Of a stretch of 64,000 bases of DNA, positions 12,520-24,284 are shown one piece after another. Source of the stretch: Camelus bactrianus (lineage: Eukaryota; Chordata; Mammalia; Artiodactyla; Camelidae); NCBI RefSeq assembly GCF_048773025.1, contig NC_133541.1:14147412-14211411 (forward strand), given 5' to 3'. The notes under the pieces were generated by a model. That model saw nothing but the letters and a program-made list of their open reading frames with translations, ran no database searches and was not told the origin of the DNA. Made by a program: the position numbers and the translations under genes. Each line of letters starts with the position of its first letter. The stretch's first letter is position 1.

Positions 12520-13178
12520 ACTGCTCGACCCAGCAATTCCACCCCTGGGTATATTTCCAAAAAAACCCCCAAAACCCTAATTTGAAAAGACACATGCACT
12601 CCAATGTTCTTGGTAGCCTTATTTACCATAGCCAAGCTATGGAAGCAACCTAAGTGTCCATCAGTAGACAAATGGATAAAGAAGATGTGGTGTATATATA
12701 TATATATGCAATGGAATATTACTTAGCCATAAAAAGAAGTAAATGTTGCCATTTGCAGCAACATAGATGGACTTGGAGGGCATTATGCTAAGTGACATAG
12801 GTCAGACAGAGAAAGACAAATACTGTATGATATAATTTATAAGTGGAATCTAAAAAAATACACCAAACTAGTGAATGTAACAAAAAAAAGTAGCAAACTC
12901 ATAGATATAGAGAACAAACTAGTGGTTACCAGTGGGGAGAGGAAAGGGGGAGGTATAGGGGTGGTGGAGTGAGGTACAAACTGTTGGGTATAAGATAAGT
13001 TCAAGGATATATTGTACAACATGGGAAATAGAGCCATCATTTTATAATAACTATAAATGGATTATAACCATTAAAAATTGTGAATCACTTTATCTTACAC
13101 CTATAATTTATATAATATTATACATCAACTATACTTCAATACAAAAAAATAAATTATAGGTTCAAAATGAACAAGCAA
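12520..13178 (+). mobile_element. 5'-truncated LINE-1 with intact target site duplication
   Basis: Second L1 3' end, starting at 'actgctcgacccagcaattc' and ending in an A-rich tail. The 15-bp sequence AAAATACACAACCTC is found on both sides (12505-12519 and 13179-13193), so the ends are exact. It includes the L1 wording 'gcaacatagatggacttgga' and a short TA repeat near 12694-12708. Only the last 660 bp of the element were inserted. Confidence 0.93.
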
Positions 13179-13849
13179 AAAATACACAACCTCTGGTTGA
13201 TGTTTCTCCCCCAAATGCATACCCTTCTCTATGGACCTTCCTGTTGACCTCCATCCAAAACCTTTCAATTGTGCTTCTGGAACCTCCTGGTTTTGCTGTT
13301 GCAAAGACTTTCTTTATATCTTCATGCCATTGTAGACTAATCTGTTGTCCTCCTGTAGGGACACTGTTTTACTTGAATAAGTGGGTTCTGCTCTCTCTCC
13401 TATAGTCTATAGTATCTTTTATCTGGAAGAGGGTGTCAACACTGTCCTCAATCCCCTTTCCTGTGCCTGGCTATTACTCCATTTCCCTCGGGTAGAAATC
13501 CTTTGTTTTGGGTCATGCCATCCACCTAATCCACCCTGTACCCCTGTGGATCACTGTCATCTACTGGTCTCCTGATCTTTCTCCCACATTATAGAACACC
13601 TTGGTACTTGGTTCATGGTCTTCTCTGGGTCACCATCTACGTATAGGGTCGATTTGACATCCATGTGGCTAACCTTGGACATGGTGACCTCTAAGGCTTC
13701 TTGGTCTCAGAATCAGTGCCTTTACCCCCAACTACATTTCAGCATCCCTCTTTCACTAGCACACCCTGTACCTTTTTACTGCCAAACAGTGTCACTTCTG
13801 AAAACTCCAACAGCAATAGCCTAATGTTTTGGTTTGAATCTCCCAAGAA

Positions 13850-14230
13850 GTAAACCCTGAAGACAGATTCCAGTAAAAGTAGTTTATTGGGAGGTAATCC
13901 CAGCAGGGGAGAGGAGTGACTGAGACAAGGAGGAAAAGGAAGCAGAACATCCATTAGAGTTATCCTACCTGGAGGATAGGAGCTGGGCGGTGATTCACCA
14001 ATTCCCATCAGCCCTTGGCTAAGGGCTGCTTCTAGTGGACATTAACTGCTTGATGTTCTAGCCTGAAATGTACAGAACCAAAAGCAAGTAATAGTCTAGC
14101 CAGAGAAGGGGGCATAGATATAAGGATGAGAGCACCACTTCATCTACCAGTTCAGCTCTCTTGATGCTGCCTTTCCCCTAAACATGGCTCTTGTTGCTAT
14201 TGAGGTCCCTAATCCCTTGACTCATTCATT
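13850..14230 (-). mobile_element. Possible LTR fossil, minus strand
   Basis: On the minus strand 'cccaataaactacttttact' gives a poly(A) signal in an R-like position, with a body like that of ERVL-type LTRs. No internal genes. The family is unresolved. Confidence 0.35.
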
Positions 14231-14799
14231 CCTGGCTGAATGATCAGCTTCCTGCTACCACAATTCCTTCCATATGGAGCCTGGGTCCCAAGGACAATTT
14301 GAGCTGCTTTCTCTCCAGCCTCTCAACTTCATTGTCTCCTTGCTGTTGTTTTCTTCTTCTTTTTTCTTTTTCTTTTGCAACCACAATTTGGTATTTCCCA
14401 TCTAAGTTCAGCCTGTAATAGCAAGAAAGAATTGCCCGCCCAGGCACACTGGTGCCACCACAAATTAATGGAAGTCTGTCTCCCCAGTTCATTATATTTA
14501 CTTGTTCTAGGTCAGCCCTGTCTTTAATAACACTCAGCGGCTCGACTAAATTTTCCCTCTTTCCTCAAGGCATCTTCTCAGCCTTTATCCTTCTGGTTCT
14601 CCATTGCTGACTCAGCCAGCTTTCTTGGTCAAATGGTCCCTATTTACTACTTCCTTTTTCCTCTTCTCTCGCTCATTTCTCACCCTGCCTCCATGTAATT
14701 TCTGGCTCCATGATCAAATTCTGTGTCAACTCAGTGGACATTTCTACTCCCATCTTTCTTCCTAGCAACATTCTTAGATATCTTCTAGAACATTCTCAT

Positions 14800-15950
14800 C
14801 TCTTATTTTTCATGCCACAAAATTATCTTCATTTTCTTCTAATCTTTCTGGCCAGTTCTTCTTTCTCTGCACTGTCTCACCGTCTTCTATGCATCCACTG
14901 AATGTCTGAGCTCCTCAGAATTCTGTCTGGGACCCTCGCCTTTCTTCTATGATCTTTCAATAAACAAGCTGACTCTAGTGATGCCGACACTTTATATCTA
15001 CAGATTAGACTTCTCCTTTGGGATCCAGACCCCTTTGTCTAGCAGTCTATCTTGAATGTCTCAAAGACACATTAAAATCAGTACATCTAGAAGTAAACTC
15101 ATAATCGTTCCCCCAAACCCAGCCCACCTGCAGTGTACCTCATTTTAGCACCGACTGGAAATCCAAAACCTCAACACTCTGTCACCTTGTCTTATGGAAT
15201 TTCACTTCATACATATCTCTTGACATCAACTCTCAGTTTTTAACCACGCCCACCTTTTTTGAGCTATAGTCATTTCTTCCCAGGATTACAGAAATGGGTC
15301 CATTTTATCCTCTCCTGACTCTTCTGTTCTCTGGGCTACAGCCAACATCAACTTTATGAAATGCAAATGTGATCTTGTTCCCACTGCCTCCAGTCCCTCT
15401 AAAACTTCCTCAATGGCTTCCCAGGACTTTGCGGACTGCCTTCCTGATGCGTCCTACAAGGCCCTGCCTGTTCTGGTCTGACTTCTGTCTCCAGCTTCAA
15501 CCTTCCTCATGCTCTACCTCACTTTTTCTGCTCCAGCCACATTGCCTGTCTTTTCACTGTAGTTCTTCCAATACCCAACACTTTCACTGGACTTTTGTGG
15601 ATGCTGAAATTTCCTTCTATTTTTTCTCTAGTTTACTCCAACTTGTGGATTGGAGTCATCTCTCTTTCTCAAGTGGCACGTCCTACTTGCGTTATCCTAG
15701 CAAAGATGGCTTTTTTGATACCTTAGTAGGTCAATTTCTTTTGCTTTGAACTCTTACTGCACCATGCAAATCCTCACAGCATGTGTCACACTTGCAATTT
15801 TACATTTACTTGTTGGAATTTTGGGTTAATGCCTGCCACTCCATCAGACTGTAAACTCTAAGAGAACCAAGATTATGCTTTGGTGCCAGGGTACTTAGCA
15901 GCTGCTCAGAAAATCTTTATTGAAAAAATGGCAATTAATGAATGACTGAT
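14800..15950 (+). repeat. LINE-2/CR1-like remnant
   Basis: Pyrimidine-rich old LINE sequence. Diagnostic wording includes 'gaatgtctcaaagacacatt', 'tacaaggccctgcctgttct', 'gctccagccacattgcctgt' and the terminal 'actgtaaactctaagagaac'. It ends with an 'aatgaatga' motif. The 126-codon frame at 15369 lies within it and is not a gene. The exact family is unresolved. Confidence 0.65.
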
Positions 15951-16719
15951 TTCCTATTTTCTGGAGAAACTCAAGTTTCTAGATATGAGTGCCCTCATTT
16001 TCCAACCTACACCTGAGTGAGCTTGGATTTCCAGAAAGATCTCTGTTCTAGAAGAACCCTCTCAACTGTGCTCTTCATCACATGCCTTCCCTGATCTGGT
16101 CCCAGTGATTCCATCTTTCTCTTATTTCAGTCTTCCTTCTTGCCTATTTCTTGTCTCCTGCATCCATTTATATTTTCAAGCTTTAGCAGAAAAAAAAAAT
16201 CCTCCTCCATCTTGCATTTTGTCTATTTTCCTTTACAAAGTCTTGCATTTTGTTTATTTTCCTTCACAAAGTTCATACAACAACCCACAGTAGCCATCTC
16301 CACTTCTTATTTCCACAAGCTTTCATCTTTTCTAATGACGTTGAAATCAAATACAGATCTTTTTCTTGAACTCCAGACCCAGAATACCAGCTGGTCATTC
16401 AATACCAGCATGCCTCAAGGGTTCTTCTAACTCAACTTATTTCAATCCTTTCAGAACTGCTTTTCCCCTAATCTTTTAGAACTGGTAAAAAGTACTATCC
16501 TTTACTCAGTTATCAAGGTTAGTTAGGGTTCTGATGTTTATCCTAATCTCCTTCATTTTGCTCTCTATCCGAATTAGGCAATATGGCTTGTCTACTGCAT
16601 CTCTTACGTGTTTTTGGAATCTCTGCATTAATCAGTATTGATACTCATCTGTAGATCATGGACTATGATGAGAGCTTCCAAAAGGTCTCGCGGGTCAGCC
16701 CAGCCCCAGTCAGGCATTT

Positions 16720-17130
16720 ACACTGCTATGGAGATCTTTCTGAGGCACAAGTCTGATCCTGTGTAACCGCCTCCCCCCAGGCTGCTCACACTCTCAAATG
16801 TTTTGGCGTAGCATGCAGGTCCCCACAGGATTGTATCTTCGGCTTCACCTCCAGCTGTGCCTCCCCTTATCCCCTCAGCTCTAGATGTTCCCCAGTCCTT
16901 GCTAATCTTGTAATACTAGGGAGTTGCACTGTTTTACTTTTCAATGCCTTTTTACACACTTCTCCCTACAACACCATCCCCAGACCTTTGGAAGAATGGA
17001 GAATCCCTACTTATGCCTCAAAGTCCAGGTCAACGACTGCTTGTTTTGAACACCTTTCCCTGAATCTTCCCAAATAGAGTTGAGCAGTCTCTCTACTGTA
17101 CCTCCAATGTACCATATTACAGTCCGTGAG
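16720..17130 (+). repeat. L2-like LINE remnant (second piece)
   Basis: Shows 'gcacaagtctgatcctgtgt' and, later, 'tatgcctcaaagtccaggtc' and 'cacctttccctgaatcttcc', wording of old LINE-2 3' sequence. It is probably a second copy or a continuation of the 14.8-15.9 kb element. Confidence 0.5.
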
Positions 17131-17139
17131 AAATCATGT

Positions 17140-17885
17140 CAGCAGAGTTGCTGCATAAGGTTGTTCAGGTGGCAGACTGCACAACTTGAGGAAACTTGTT
17201 CACAGAAGGGTGCACAATGGGCACAGTGTGCTACATCATGGCATTATTTTTGAGCTGTTTTCCTATTCTTTGTTCTTAAGAATCGCAGGAATGGAGAAGA
17301 AGGCTAAAAAGAAGATGAAGACTGTAATGTGTCAAATTTACATGTGCAAGATTGCTGCATTAATTCAAGAGGAATGAAGGAAAAGACATGGGGACAGGTT
17401 GGGTCAGGATGCTAATGTGTCTAAGGCAGGAGGTGAGGAGAGAAGTTTTGTGGTGCTTTGATGTACCACACTCCAGTGGCAAATTATGCAGGGGGTATGA
17501 CAAGAAGGAGCTGGCTTAGGGTAGTGATGTTCTTGCAAGACACCAGAGCAGGAAGGACAGAAACAGACTATTTAAAAATGACTGAAACACAATTGGCTAC
17601 TGAAAGAGGAGTTGATGACTGGTGTTGGCAGTGGGGATCCCTCAGATAAATCTCCAAGGGCTGCTTAAGTACACAGTCATGGACAGACAGGGGCAATCAG
17701 TGCTGGAGCTTATGTGGTCACTGGCTTCTACGTCTGCCCTTCCCTATTCCCAATAGATGGAGAGCTTCGCTAAGCCAGGCATTGAATCTTTTGATTTTAA
17801 ATCACCAGTATCTTAGGTGGTCCATGATGGGTCCTCCCACACCCATCCCAGCCAGAGGAGCAAAAGAGAAGGAAGGTTTATGGAC
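17140..17885. other. No recognised feature
   Basis: Noncoding sequence with only short chance frames. Confidence 0.45.
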
Positions 17886-17888
17886 TTT

Positions 17889-17930
17889 GACAATAATAGT
17901 AATAATAATAATAATAATAGTAATAGTCAA
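17889..17930 (+). repeat. (AAT)n microsatellite
   Basis: About 13 units of AAT/AAG/TAG-interrupted trinucleotide adjoining the 3' end of a minus-strand MIR. The MIR tail is a likely seed for it. Confidence 0.85.
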
Positions 17931-18115
17931 CACTCATATAGTGTTCATTATGTGCCCTGCACTTTTCTAAGTACTTTCTATATATTAACTCATTGTATCT
18001 TTGTTTGTAGGTATCAGAATTCCCATTTTACGGATGAGGAAACTGATGCTGAGAGATGTTAAGTAACCTGCCCAACGTCACACAGCTAGTGAGGAGTGGA
18101 GCCTCTTTCATCTCC
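17930..18115 (-). repeat. MIR SINE, minus strand
   Basis: Contains 'tatgtgccctgcacttttct', 'cattttacggatgaggaaac' and 'gtcacacagctagt', the reverse complement of the MIR core. Confidence 0.92.
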
Positions 18116-18862
18116 CCCTTGATGGCAATTTTAACCTGAAGAGAGGGTGAGGATTTTCAGTGAGGCGTCTGTGCCACCTCATGCTTTGCACCCCTGCAAT
18201 CTCTTTGCTTTTTGTCTTATTTCTCTTTTGTCTTTCATCCTTAGGAACCCCTATGTGTTAGTAGAGACAATTACGGGCTTTCATGCACATTCTTTTTTCT
18301 CTTTATGGTCCCGGTGGTCGAGTCAGTGGGCAGAGAGGTTGAAATTCATGTTCCAGGGAAACAGTCCACTCATGTCCCCAGGGACACACTACCTGTTCCC
18401 TTGGGCTGGCTTTCCTTTAAATGGGGAAGGGGCGGATTAGGGAGAATTTCTCCCAACATTTTACCCACTCATCTTTCTGTTTTGGTACTGTTCCCGGGGA
18501 ATGGAGGCTACCAGCTACCTTCCCACCTTTGTAAACACACAGGTTTTTTCTGGGTAAAACTTTTCAAGGATTTAACATGGGTTTCCCCTCCTCGTCTGCT
18601 TAAGAACAGTTGATACAATTTCTTTTTCTCTGGCTTGTTTTTCCTTATTGTCTTCATTGGCTCTTGTGAATTGAGCAATTTTGTAATTTGGTTACACTTT
18701 GTCAAATAATTGTATGTCCTTCAGAAACATTTATGATTTCATTTTCTTTGTTATTTAGCTGTATTTCTGTAGCCTGTGGAGAGATTGGAGATGCAGCTTT
18801 ATAATACAGTCTGTAAGTCTGAAGTTTTCTGGCAAAAGGTTAAAAAAAAAATTCACACCTGG

Positions 18863-18997
18863 GGAGGAGGGTGTAGCTCAGAGGTAGAGTGTGTGTCTAC
18901 CATGCATGAGGTTCTGGGTTCAATCCCCAGTATCTCCATTAAAAAAATACATAAATAAACCTATCTACCTACCTCCCCCCGCCCCCCCCCCCCCCGC
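18863..18997 (+). mobile_element. Camelid tRNA-derived SINE with C-rich tail
   Basis: Head 'gtgtagctcagaggtagag' (A box) and 'GGTTCAATCCCCAG' (B box). Then an A-rich tail that passes into CCTA repeats and a long C run (about 18974-18995). A perfect 14-bp duplication, AAATTCACACCTGG, lies at 18849-18862 and 18998-19011, so the C run belongs to the inserted element. Confidence 0.93.
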
Positions 18998-19070
18998 AAA
19001 TTCACACCTGGCTTGCATTTGATAAGGATTCCACTTGTTGCATTATTTTCTTTGGATCTAATGGAATTTT

Positions 19071-19157
19071 AAATATATATATATATGTGTGTGTGTGTAC
19101 ACACACACACACACACACATATATACACACATACATATATATGTATGTATATATATA
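19071..19157. repeat. Alternating purine-pyrimidine (TA/TG/CA)n tract
   Basis: About 87 bp of almost unbroken alternating purine and pyrimidine: TA, then GT (19087-19098), then AC (19099-19118), then TA/CA mixes. The GT-to-AC switch at 19098/19099 makes a perfect self-complementary centre of at least 24 bp. Such DNA can adopt Z-form or cruciform structure. Confidence 0.9.
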
Positions 19158-19861
19158 AAATATATATGGGTATTTTTGTGTTGGGCATATTAATAAGAGA
19201 TTTGATTTTTAATTCTAGCTCTAAAGGAGAAAATGGGCATTGTGTTTAATATGCACTGTATCAACTACAGTGGACAGATTCCAAGTTATTCCTTGAGTTG
19301 GATCTTAAAAAATACTTAGTTTAAAATCACCTCTTTCCACCTGCGCCCCCTAGTGTTTGCTAATTATGTCGTTGGTTGGCCTCAGAGTCTGCAAATGCTG
19401 GTCTATGCTATTTCTCTTACAGGATTTGTCTTCTTGAAGGCATTCAGGGTTCTTAGGTTTCCTCTTGCCTAAAAGTAGAACAATGTGTCCTTATAACCAT
19501 TTAGTCCACACTTATATGTTAAGGACAAAAAGTCCATGGATTTCTGCCCCTAATTCTCTCTAAATTAGGTTTGGTTTGGTTTTTAAATGGCGTCAAAATG
19601 ATGCATGGTGGGAAAGCCTCATTTTCAGAATTGGGACTTGGTACACTTCCAGTGGTGGTAGTAGAACTCTCTTTTGTATAGAATTGAGGAGAAATAGTTT
19701 TCTAGGATTAAGTCACGTCCTTTTCGGAAGTGGGACCACGGATTAGGTGTGGCTGGGTTTCAAATAGAGGATATTCCAGTTACTTGATTCTATAAATCAC
19801 TTGTACTTGACAGGCCACATGTCCAAATTTGCAGTTAGGAAAATTTGATCCTTGGATTCAT

Positions 19862-20265
19862 TCTCTAGGATGGCCATAACACAATACCACGGACTGGGGG
19901 GCTTAAACCACAGAACTTGATTTTCTCACAGATCTGGAGGCTAGAAGTCCAAGGCCAAGGCGCTGGTAGGGCTGGTTTCTTCTGAGGCTTCTCTCCCTGG
20001 CCTGCAGACGGCCACCTTTGGGCTGTGTCTTCACGTGGTCTTTGCTCCGTGTTCACGCAAATTTGGATCTGAATTTCCTCTTCTTATAAGGACAGAGGTA
20101 AGATTGGATTAGGGTCCACCCATACGACCTTGTGTTACCTTCATTACCTCTTTAATGGCCCTATCTCCCCAAACCATCTTATCCTCAAGTACTGGCAGTT
20201 AGGACTTCAACGTATGAATTTGGGGGTTTGAGGGGGCAGGAACACAATTCAGCCCATGACAGTCC
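19862..20265 (-). mobile_element. MaLR LTR fossil (MLT1-like), minus strand
   Basis: Near full-length solitary LTR. The left end has 'ggatggccataacacaatac', and 'gggcttaaaccacagaactt' and 'tggaggctagaagtcc' follow. The right end 'cacaattcagcccatgacag' is the reverse complement of the LTR start. It has no internal region beside it and is old (placental ancestor age class). Confidence 0.88.
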
Positions 20266-20269
20266 CTAC

Positions 20270-21345
20270 AGGACTGGTCATCTTCTGGCCCTGGTAGGTA
20301 CCTGGGACCCGAACTTCTTCAGGATGTTTATTACTACACTGAAGAATGATGGGTATCTCAAGGGAGTGGCACACTGCTTGATACCATAAAAGAATGTTTT
20401 AATCCCAGGAAAAAAGTTTAATAATGTAAATATAATGCTATAATATACTCTTATAATATAATAAATTTAAGAACCTGGAGTGCCTTTAGATAATAAATCG
20501 CTTAGGTTAGCAATCGCAGAATCTTAGGCCACCAACTATGATAACCTCTCAGTACTTATTAGAAGCTGTAAAGTAGTGTATTAATATTCTTCCATTACCT
20601 CTTGTGAAGCAGGCACCTTGCTCTGCTGGGAGAAAATGAATGCCTTATCCTCCTGTCCTTGTGGAGTTCCTAGTTTAGGCTCTCAAAGATTGCAGACACC
20701 ATGGGGTCACATATCTGAGTAAAGCAGATCTCAGCTGGGCTAGCCTCCCTGCCCTTCTTAGATCTGGTTCAGATCTGCTCAAACTCCCCACCTACCAGGA
20801 AGTTGAGCCCTGTTGCCAAAACTTCTCTCCATCCCTGGTGTCACACTCCCCATCACCTCTGCTTTCAGGGTCCAGCTTCTGCTGAATTTGTGTTCTCCTC
20901 TCTGCGTCTTGCAGCTGTTCTTTTATCTTTTCCTTGGAATCAACCCAAACATGGGCCATAACCTTGGATTATTTGCTCCTTCCATTAAAATGCAATATAC
21001 GATGCAGCTGTGTGCAGTAGATTTCTGTTGGTGACTTGATGACAAGGAAGGTTGCATTGCAGGGCCAGGGAGCAATTAATTTAAAACTGAATAATCGACT
21101 CCCCTGGTCTGCAAAACATTTCTTGGGCATTTCCACCAACTCTAATTCCATTCCTCCACTGTTCTGGTGAGATCTCTTTCTGTTCTCTGCCTCCCTTCTC
21201 TCCTTCCCCACCTGCCTTTCCTGCCCCCCCCCCCCGCATCCATCTAATTCTCTTCCACTAAATAAGCAAAGCTGTTGAACTATCTTCCTATAGTTTGCTT
21301 CCAAATTACACTCTCAGGGCCTCATCTTCTACCCTAAGAATATTT
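20270..21345. other. No recognised gene; unique noncoding sequence with a C10 run
   Basis: No repeat I can name and no convincing coding frame. A poly-C run of about 11 bases is at 21225-21236. Confidence 0.45.
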
Positions 21346-21352
21346 ATTTTCC

Positions 21353-21357
21353 TTCCT

Positions 21358-21408
<51 letters not shown>
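21353..21408. repeat. (CTTT)n microsatellite at L1 tail
   Basis: About 13 CTTT units directly left of a minus-strand L1 3' end. It is probably an expanded and mutated poly(A) tail. Confidence 0.9.
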
Positions 21409-21466
21409 AAGTATAGTTGCTTTACAATGTTGTGCTAGTTTCAGGTGTACAGCAAAGTGATTCAGT

Positions 21467-21513
<47 letters not shown>

Positions 21514-21620
21514 TTCTATTTCAGATTCTTTCCCATTACAGGTTATTACAAGATGTTGAATATAGATTTCCCTGTACTATACAGGAGGTCCTTGCTGTTT
21601 ATCTATTTTACATATTCAAT
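21409..21620 (-). mobile_element. LINE-1 3' end, minus strand, with (CATATA)n expansion
   Basis: Reverse complement of the L1 3'UTR end: 'tttacaatgttgtgctagtt' and 'cagcaaagtgattcagttat'. About seven CATATA units lie at 21471-21511, followed by 'ggttattacaagatgttgaa' and 'tgctgtttatctattttaca'. Only the last 200 bp or so of the L1 are present. Confidence 0.88.
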
Positions 21621-21837
21621 TCTATTAAATTTGGGAGAAGTTGGTTGAAATCATGTGAATGATGGGGAATAGTGAAGGTCTTGGTGTATATGTTGGGATT
21701 ACCTTTTGGATTTACAGTTTATAGTTATAGCCAGTTGGAACCAGTTAGAAGATGCATGGGCCCACGTCCCATCTGTCAAACAGCAGGACTCACCTGACTC
21801 TCCAGGATTTAAAATTTCTTAAAAGAGGCACGTACTA

Positions 21838-22145
21838 TTATGATTATTTGTATATATATTTAGTTGAGATATAATTGACATACACCATTGTATCAGTTTA
21901 ACATAATGATTTTAGTATACGTGTAAATTGCAAAGTGATGACCACAATTAGTTTAATTAACATCCATCACCACACATAGTTACAAAAAATTTTCCCTATG
22001 TTGAAAACTTTTAAGATTACTCTTCTAGCAACTTTCAAATGTACAATACAGGACCATTAACGACAGTCACCATGCTGTCCACTACATCCCCAGGACTTAC
22101 TTAATCTCATAACTGGAAGTTCCTACCTCTTGGCCACCTTCAGTG
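21838..22145 (-). mobile_element. Older LINE-1 3'UTR fragment, minus strand
   Basis: Wording 'gagatataattgacatacac', 'acatccatcaccacacatag', 'accatgctgtccactacatc' and 'tcataactggaagttcctac' is typical of L1M 3'UTRs in reverse orientation. Confidence 0.88.
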
Positions 22146-22149
22146 AAAG

Positions 22150-24275
22150 GGAACTTCTTAATCATCCTGAAAAGTTGTAGTTCAGACTTCTGGCCAATCA
22201 AACCTCAGGGGTGTTCTCAACTGGAAAACAACTTGGCATCTGGCAGTCAGGAACTGCCACCTCTTCTGTCTTAACTCCTTTGCTGCCCAGAGTTCAGCAG
22301 GGCTGGAGCAGAGGGCTGGGGTGGGGGGAGATGAGGGTGAAGATGGGGACGTGTGGGGTCTGCTTATCTGAGTAGATACCTGTTTATCTTTAGAGCCAGA
22401 TCTGAGGCTACAGGGAGCCAAAAAGGAAATCCAGAATGGCTTTCGGTTTATTTTAAAGTAAAAGCTAAGGACCATAAAATCGCAGGACTTCAGAAAGGGT
22501 CTTAATTACGATCTGACATCATTTCGGAAAGTTTGCTCTGGTGTCTGTTTTGAGCATTGGTCTCACAAGTTGCAGAGGAGGCTTGTACACTGAAAAGTAT
22601 GCGAGAAAATATTAGAAGAAAATTGGCTGCAGATGTACACTCTTTTATTTGAAAAAAGAAGACACTAAATTCTACTGCTATTTAATGCACTACTTCAGAG
22701 TGGCACGTGTGTATAACTTGTAAGTAAGTGCTCACAGATTGGGAATGCCTGATTAGAACTGTTTTCCTGAAAGGAACACAATGATGGCCTTCTGCTCTTA
22801 CTTTAAAATACCACCCCCCCCCCACCAGATTTCCCTTTTTGTCCATCATGGGGTAGAAAAGAGGAGGAGCTGAAACCGCTGGGATAAAGAGGACGTGGCA
22901 AATGGAAATGGTACTCAGGATTTGGTGATTGATGATTTGTGAGTGAATCTTTGATAAAACCCTTGCCCCTTAGTGAAGAATGTGTTGCCTTTCTAGCACT
23001 TCCACAGAACTGCCCTCGAGTCTGTGACAACATGTAATCTACCTGCTTAGCAGTCCTTTTCCTCCTGGTCTTTTGGAGATGCATTCCTAGCAATTTAGAG
23101 GGTGCTAAATTAATGTTGCAATGTGACCGTGACGTTAAACGTTTTAATCCCTGGAAGAGACTCACATTTTTGAAAAAGACAGCATTTCATATAATGGTAG
23201 GCACTCTTAGCCTTTTGCTTCAAGAATGAAATAAGAATGCCCTCGGCTGCGCTGTGGAATTAGGGACGTTAAGGCTGGCGTCATGATTCTGCATTACAGG
23301 TTGGAAATTACTGGAGTGAGTTGTTGAAATTTACATGGTGATTAAGGACACTATTAAACCCTCACAGTTTACAAACTGCAAGCCTGAGTCCAAATTAATC
23401 ATAAAACTTATTTTTTTCCTTACGAAATATTCAGTCAAAATTAGCCATAAAAGTTATTCTCAAAGCATTTCCTTTTGGATACGTAAGGAATGCTGACTAT
23501 TCAACAAACAGTAGTTGCATAAAGAAGATTTTTGGTCCCATGATCTGGCTGAAGCTTTGCAGGAATAGCTGCTTATCTCATGAATGGAATTTCCTGTTAA
23601 TATTCTTGCAGGCTAATTGTTCATCAGAAGTATAACAAATGTCAACAAATATCACAAATGTGTTACGTCTTAATATTTAAGAGACAGCAGAAATAGTTCA
23701 GATGTTTAAGTTTGTTGTGCTTAAAAGGCACAACTTTTGTTTTAGCTTTTGTCACAAACTGCTCTTGACGGGATTAATGCTATTCAGAGAAACCATTTGG
23801 TTTAAATGCCCCTTTCTTTTAATTTACAGCAACATATGGCTTAAGATAAGACAGGCTAAGGGAAGAAACAGAATTGTAACTTCAAACATCGTTATTATAA
23901 AGCACCTAGTTTTAAAGGGATTTCATACAGTTTTCATTCCAACTGCATATGGAAATAAATTTTCTTAGAATGAAAACACTTCAAATGGACTCTTAAATTC
24001 TTTGGCAGCAACCACAAAGACATCTACTTTTTAATGTGAGATGTAAGCTGCTTAGGTTGGAGGTCCTGGCTGTAGGAAGTAACATCACCTGATACGAGGA
24101 TTCAAGTCACAAGCGGAAATTGAGTGTCGGTAGGAACTTCCCGGAACACAAGACAACAGGTTTTTAAAAAGCATTTCCAGGTTTTTTTCCCTCTACGAGT
24201 AAAATTAGTATTCTGCACTAAGGAGCTGTTTCAGGAAGGCAGTGAGGCGGAAATCTTGGCACAACAGTGTCCTTC
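22150..24275. other. Mostly unique noncoding block; 23.2-24.0 kb repeat-poor and AT-rich
   Basis: I see no named repeat in 23200-24020. It is AT-rich with ATTA/TAAT words and no good reading frame. A short poly-C run lies near 22811-22822. A regulatory role is possible but not shown. Confidence 0.4.
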
Positions 24276-24284
24276 AGACTTAGT

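Noticed and set aside
15369-15749. 126-codon frame
   Set aside because: Lies inside an old LINE-2-like remnant.
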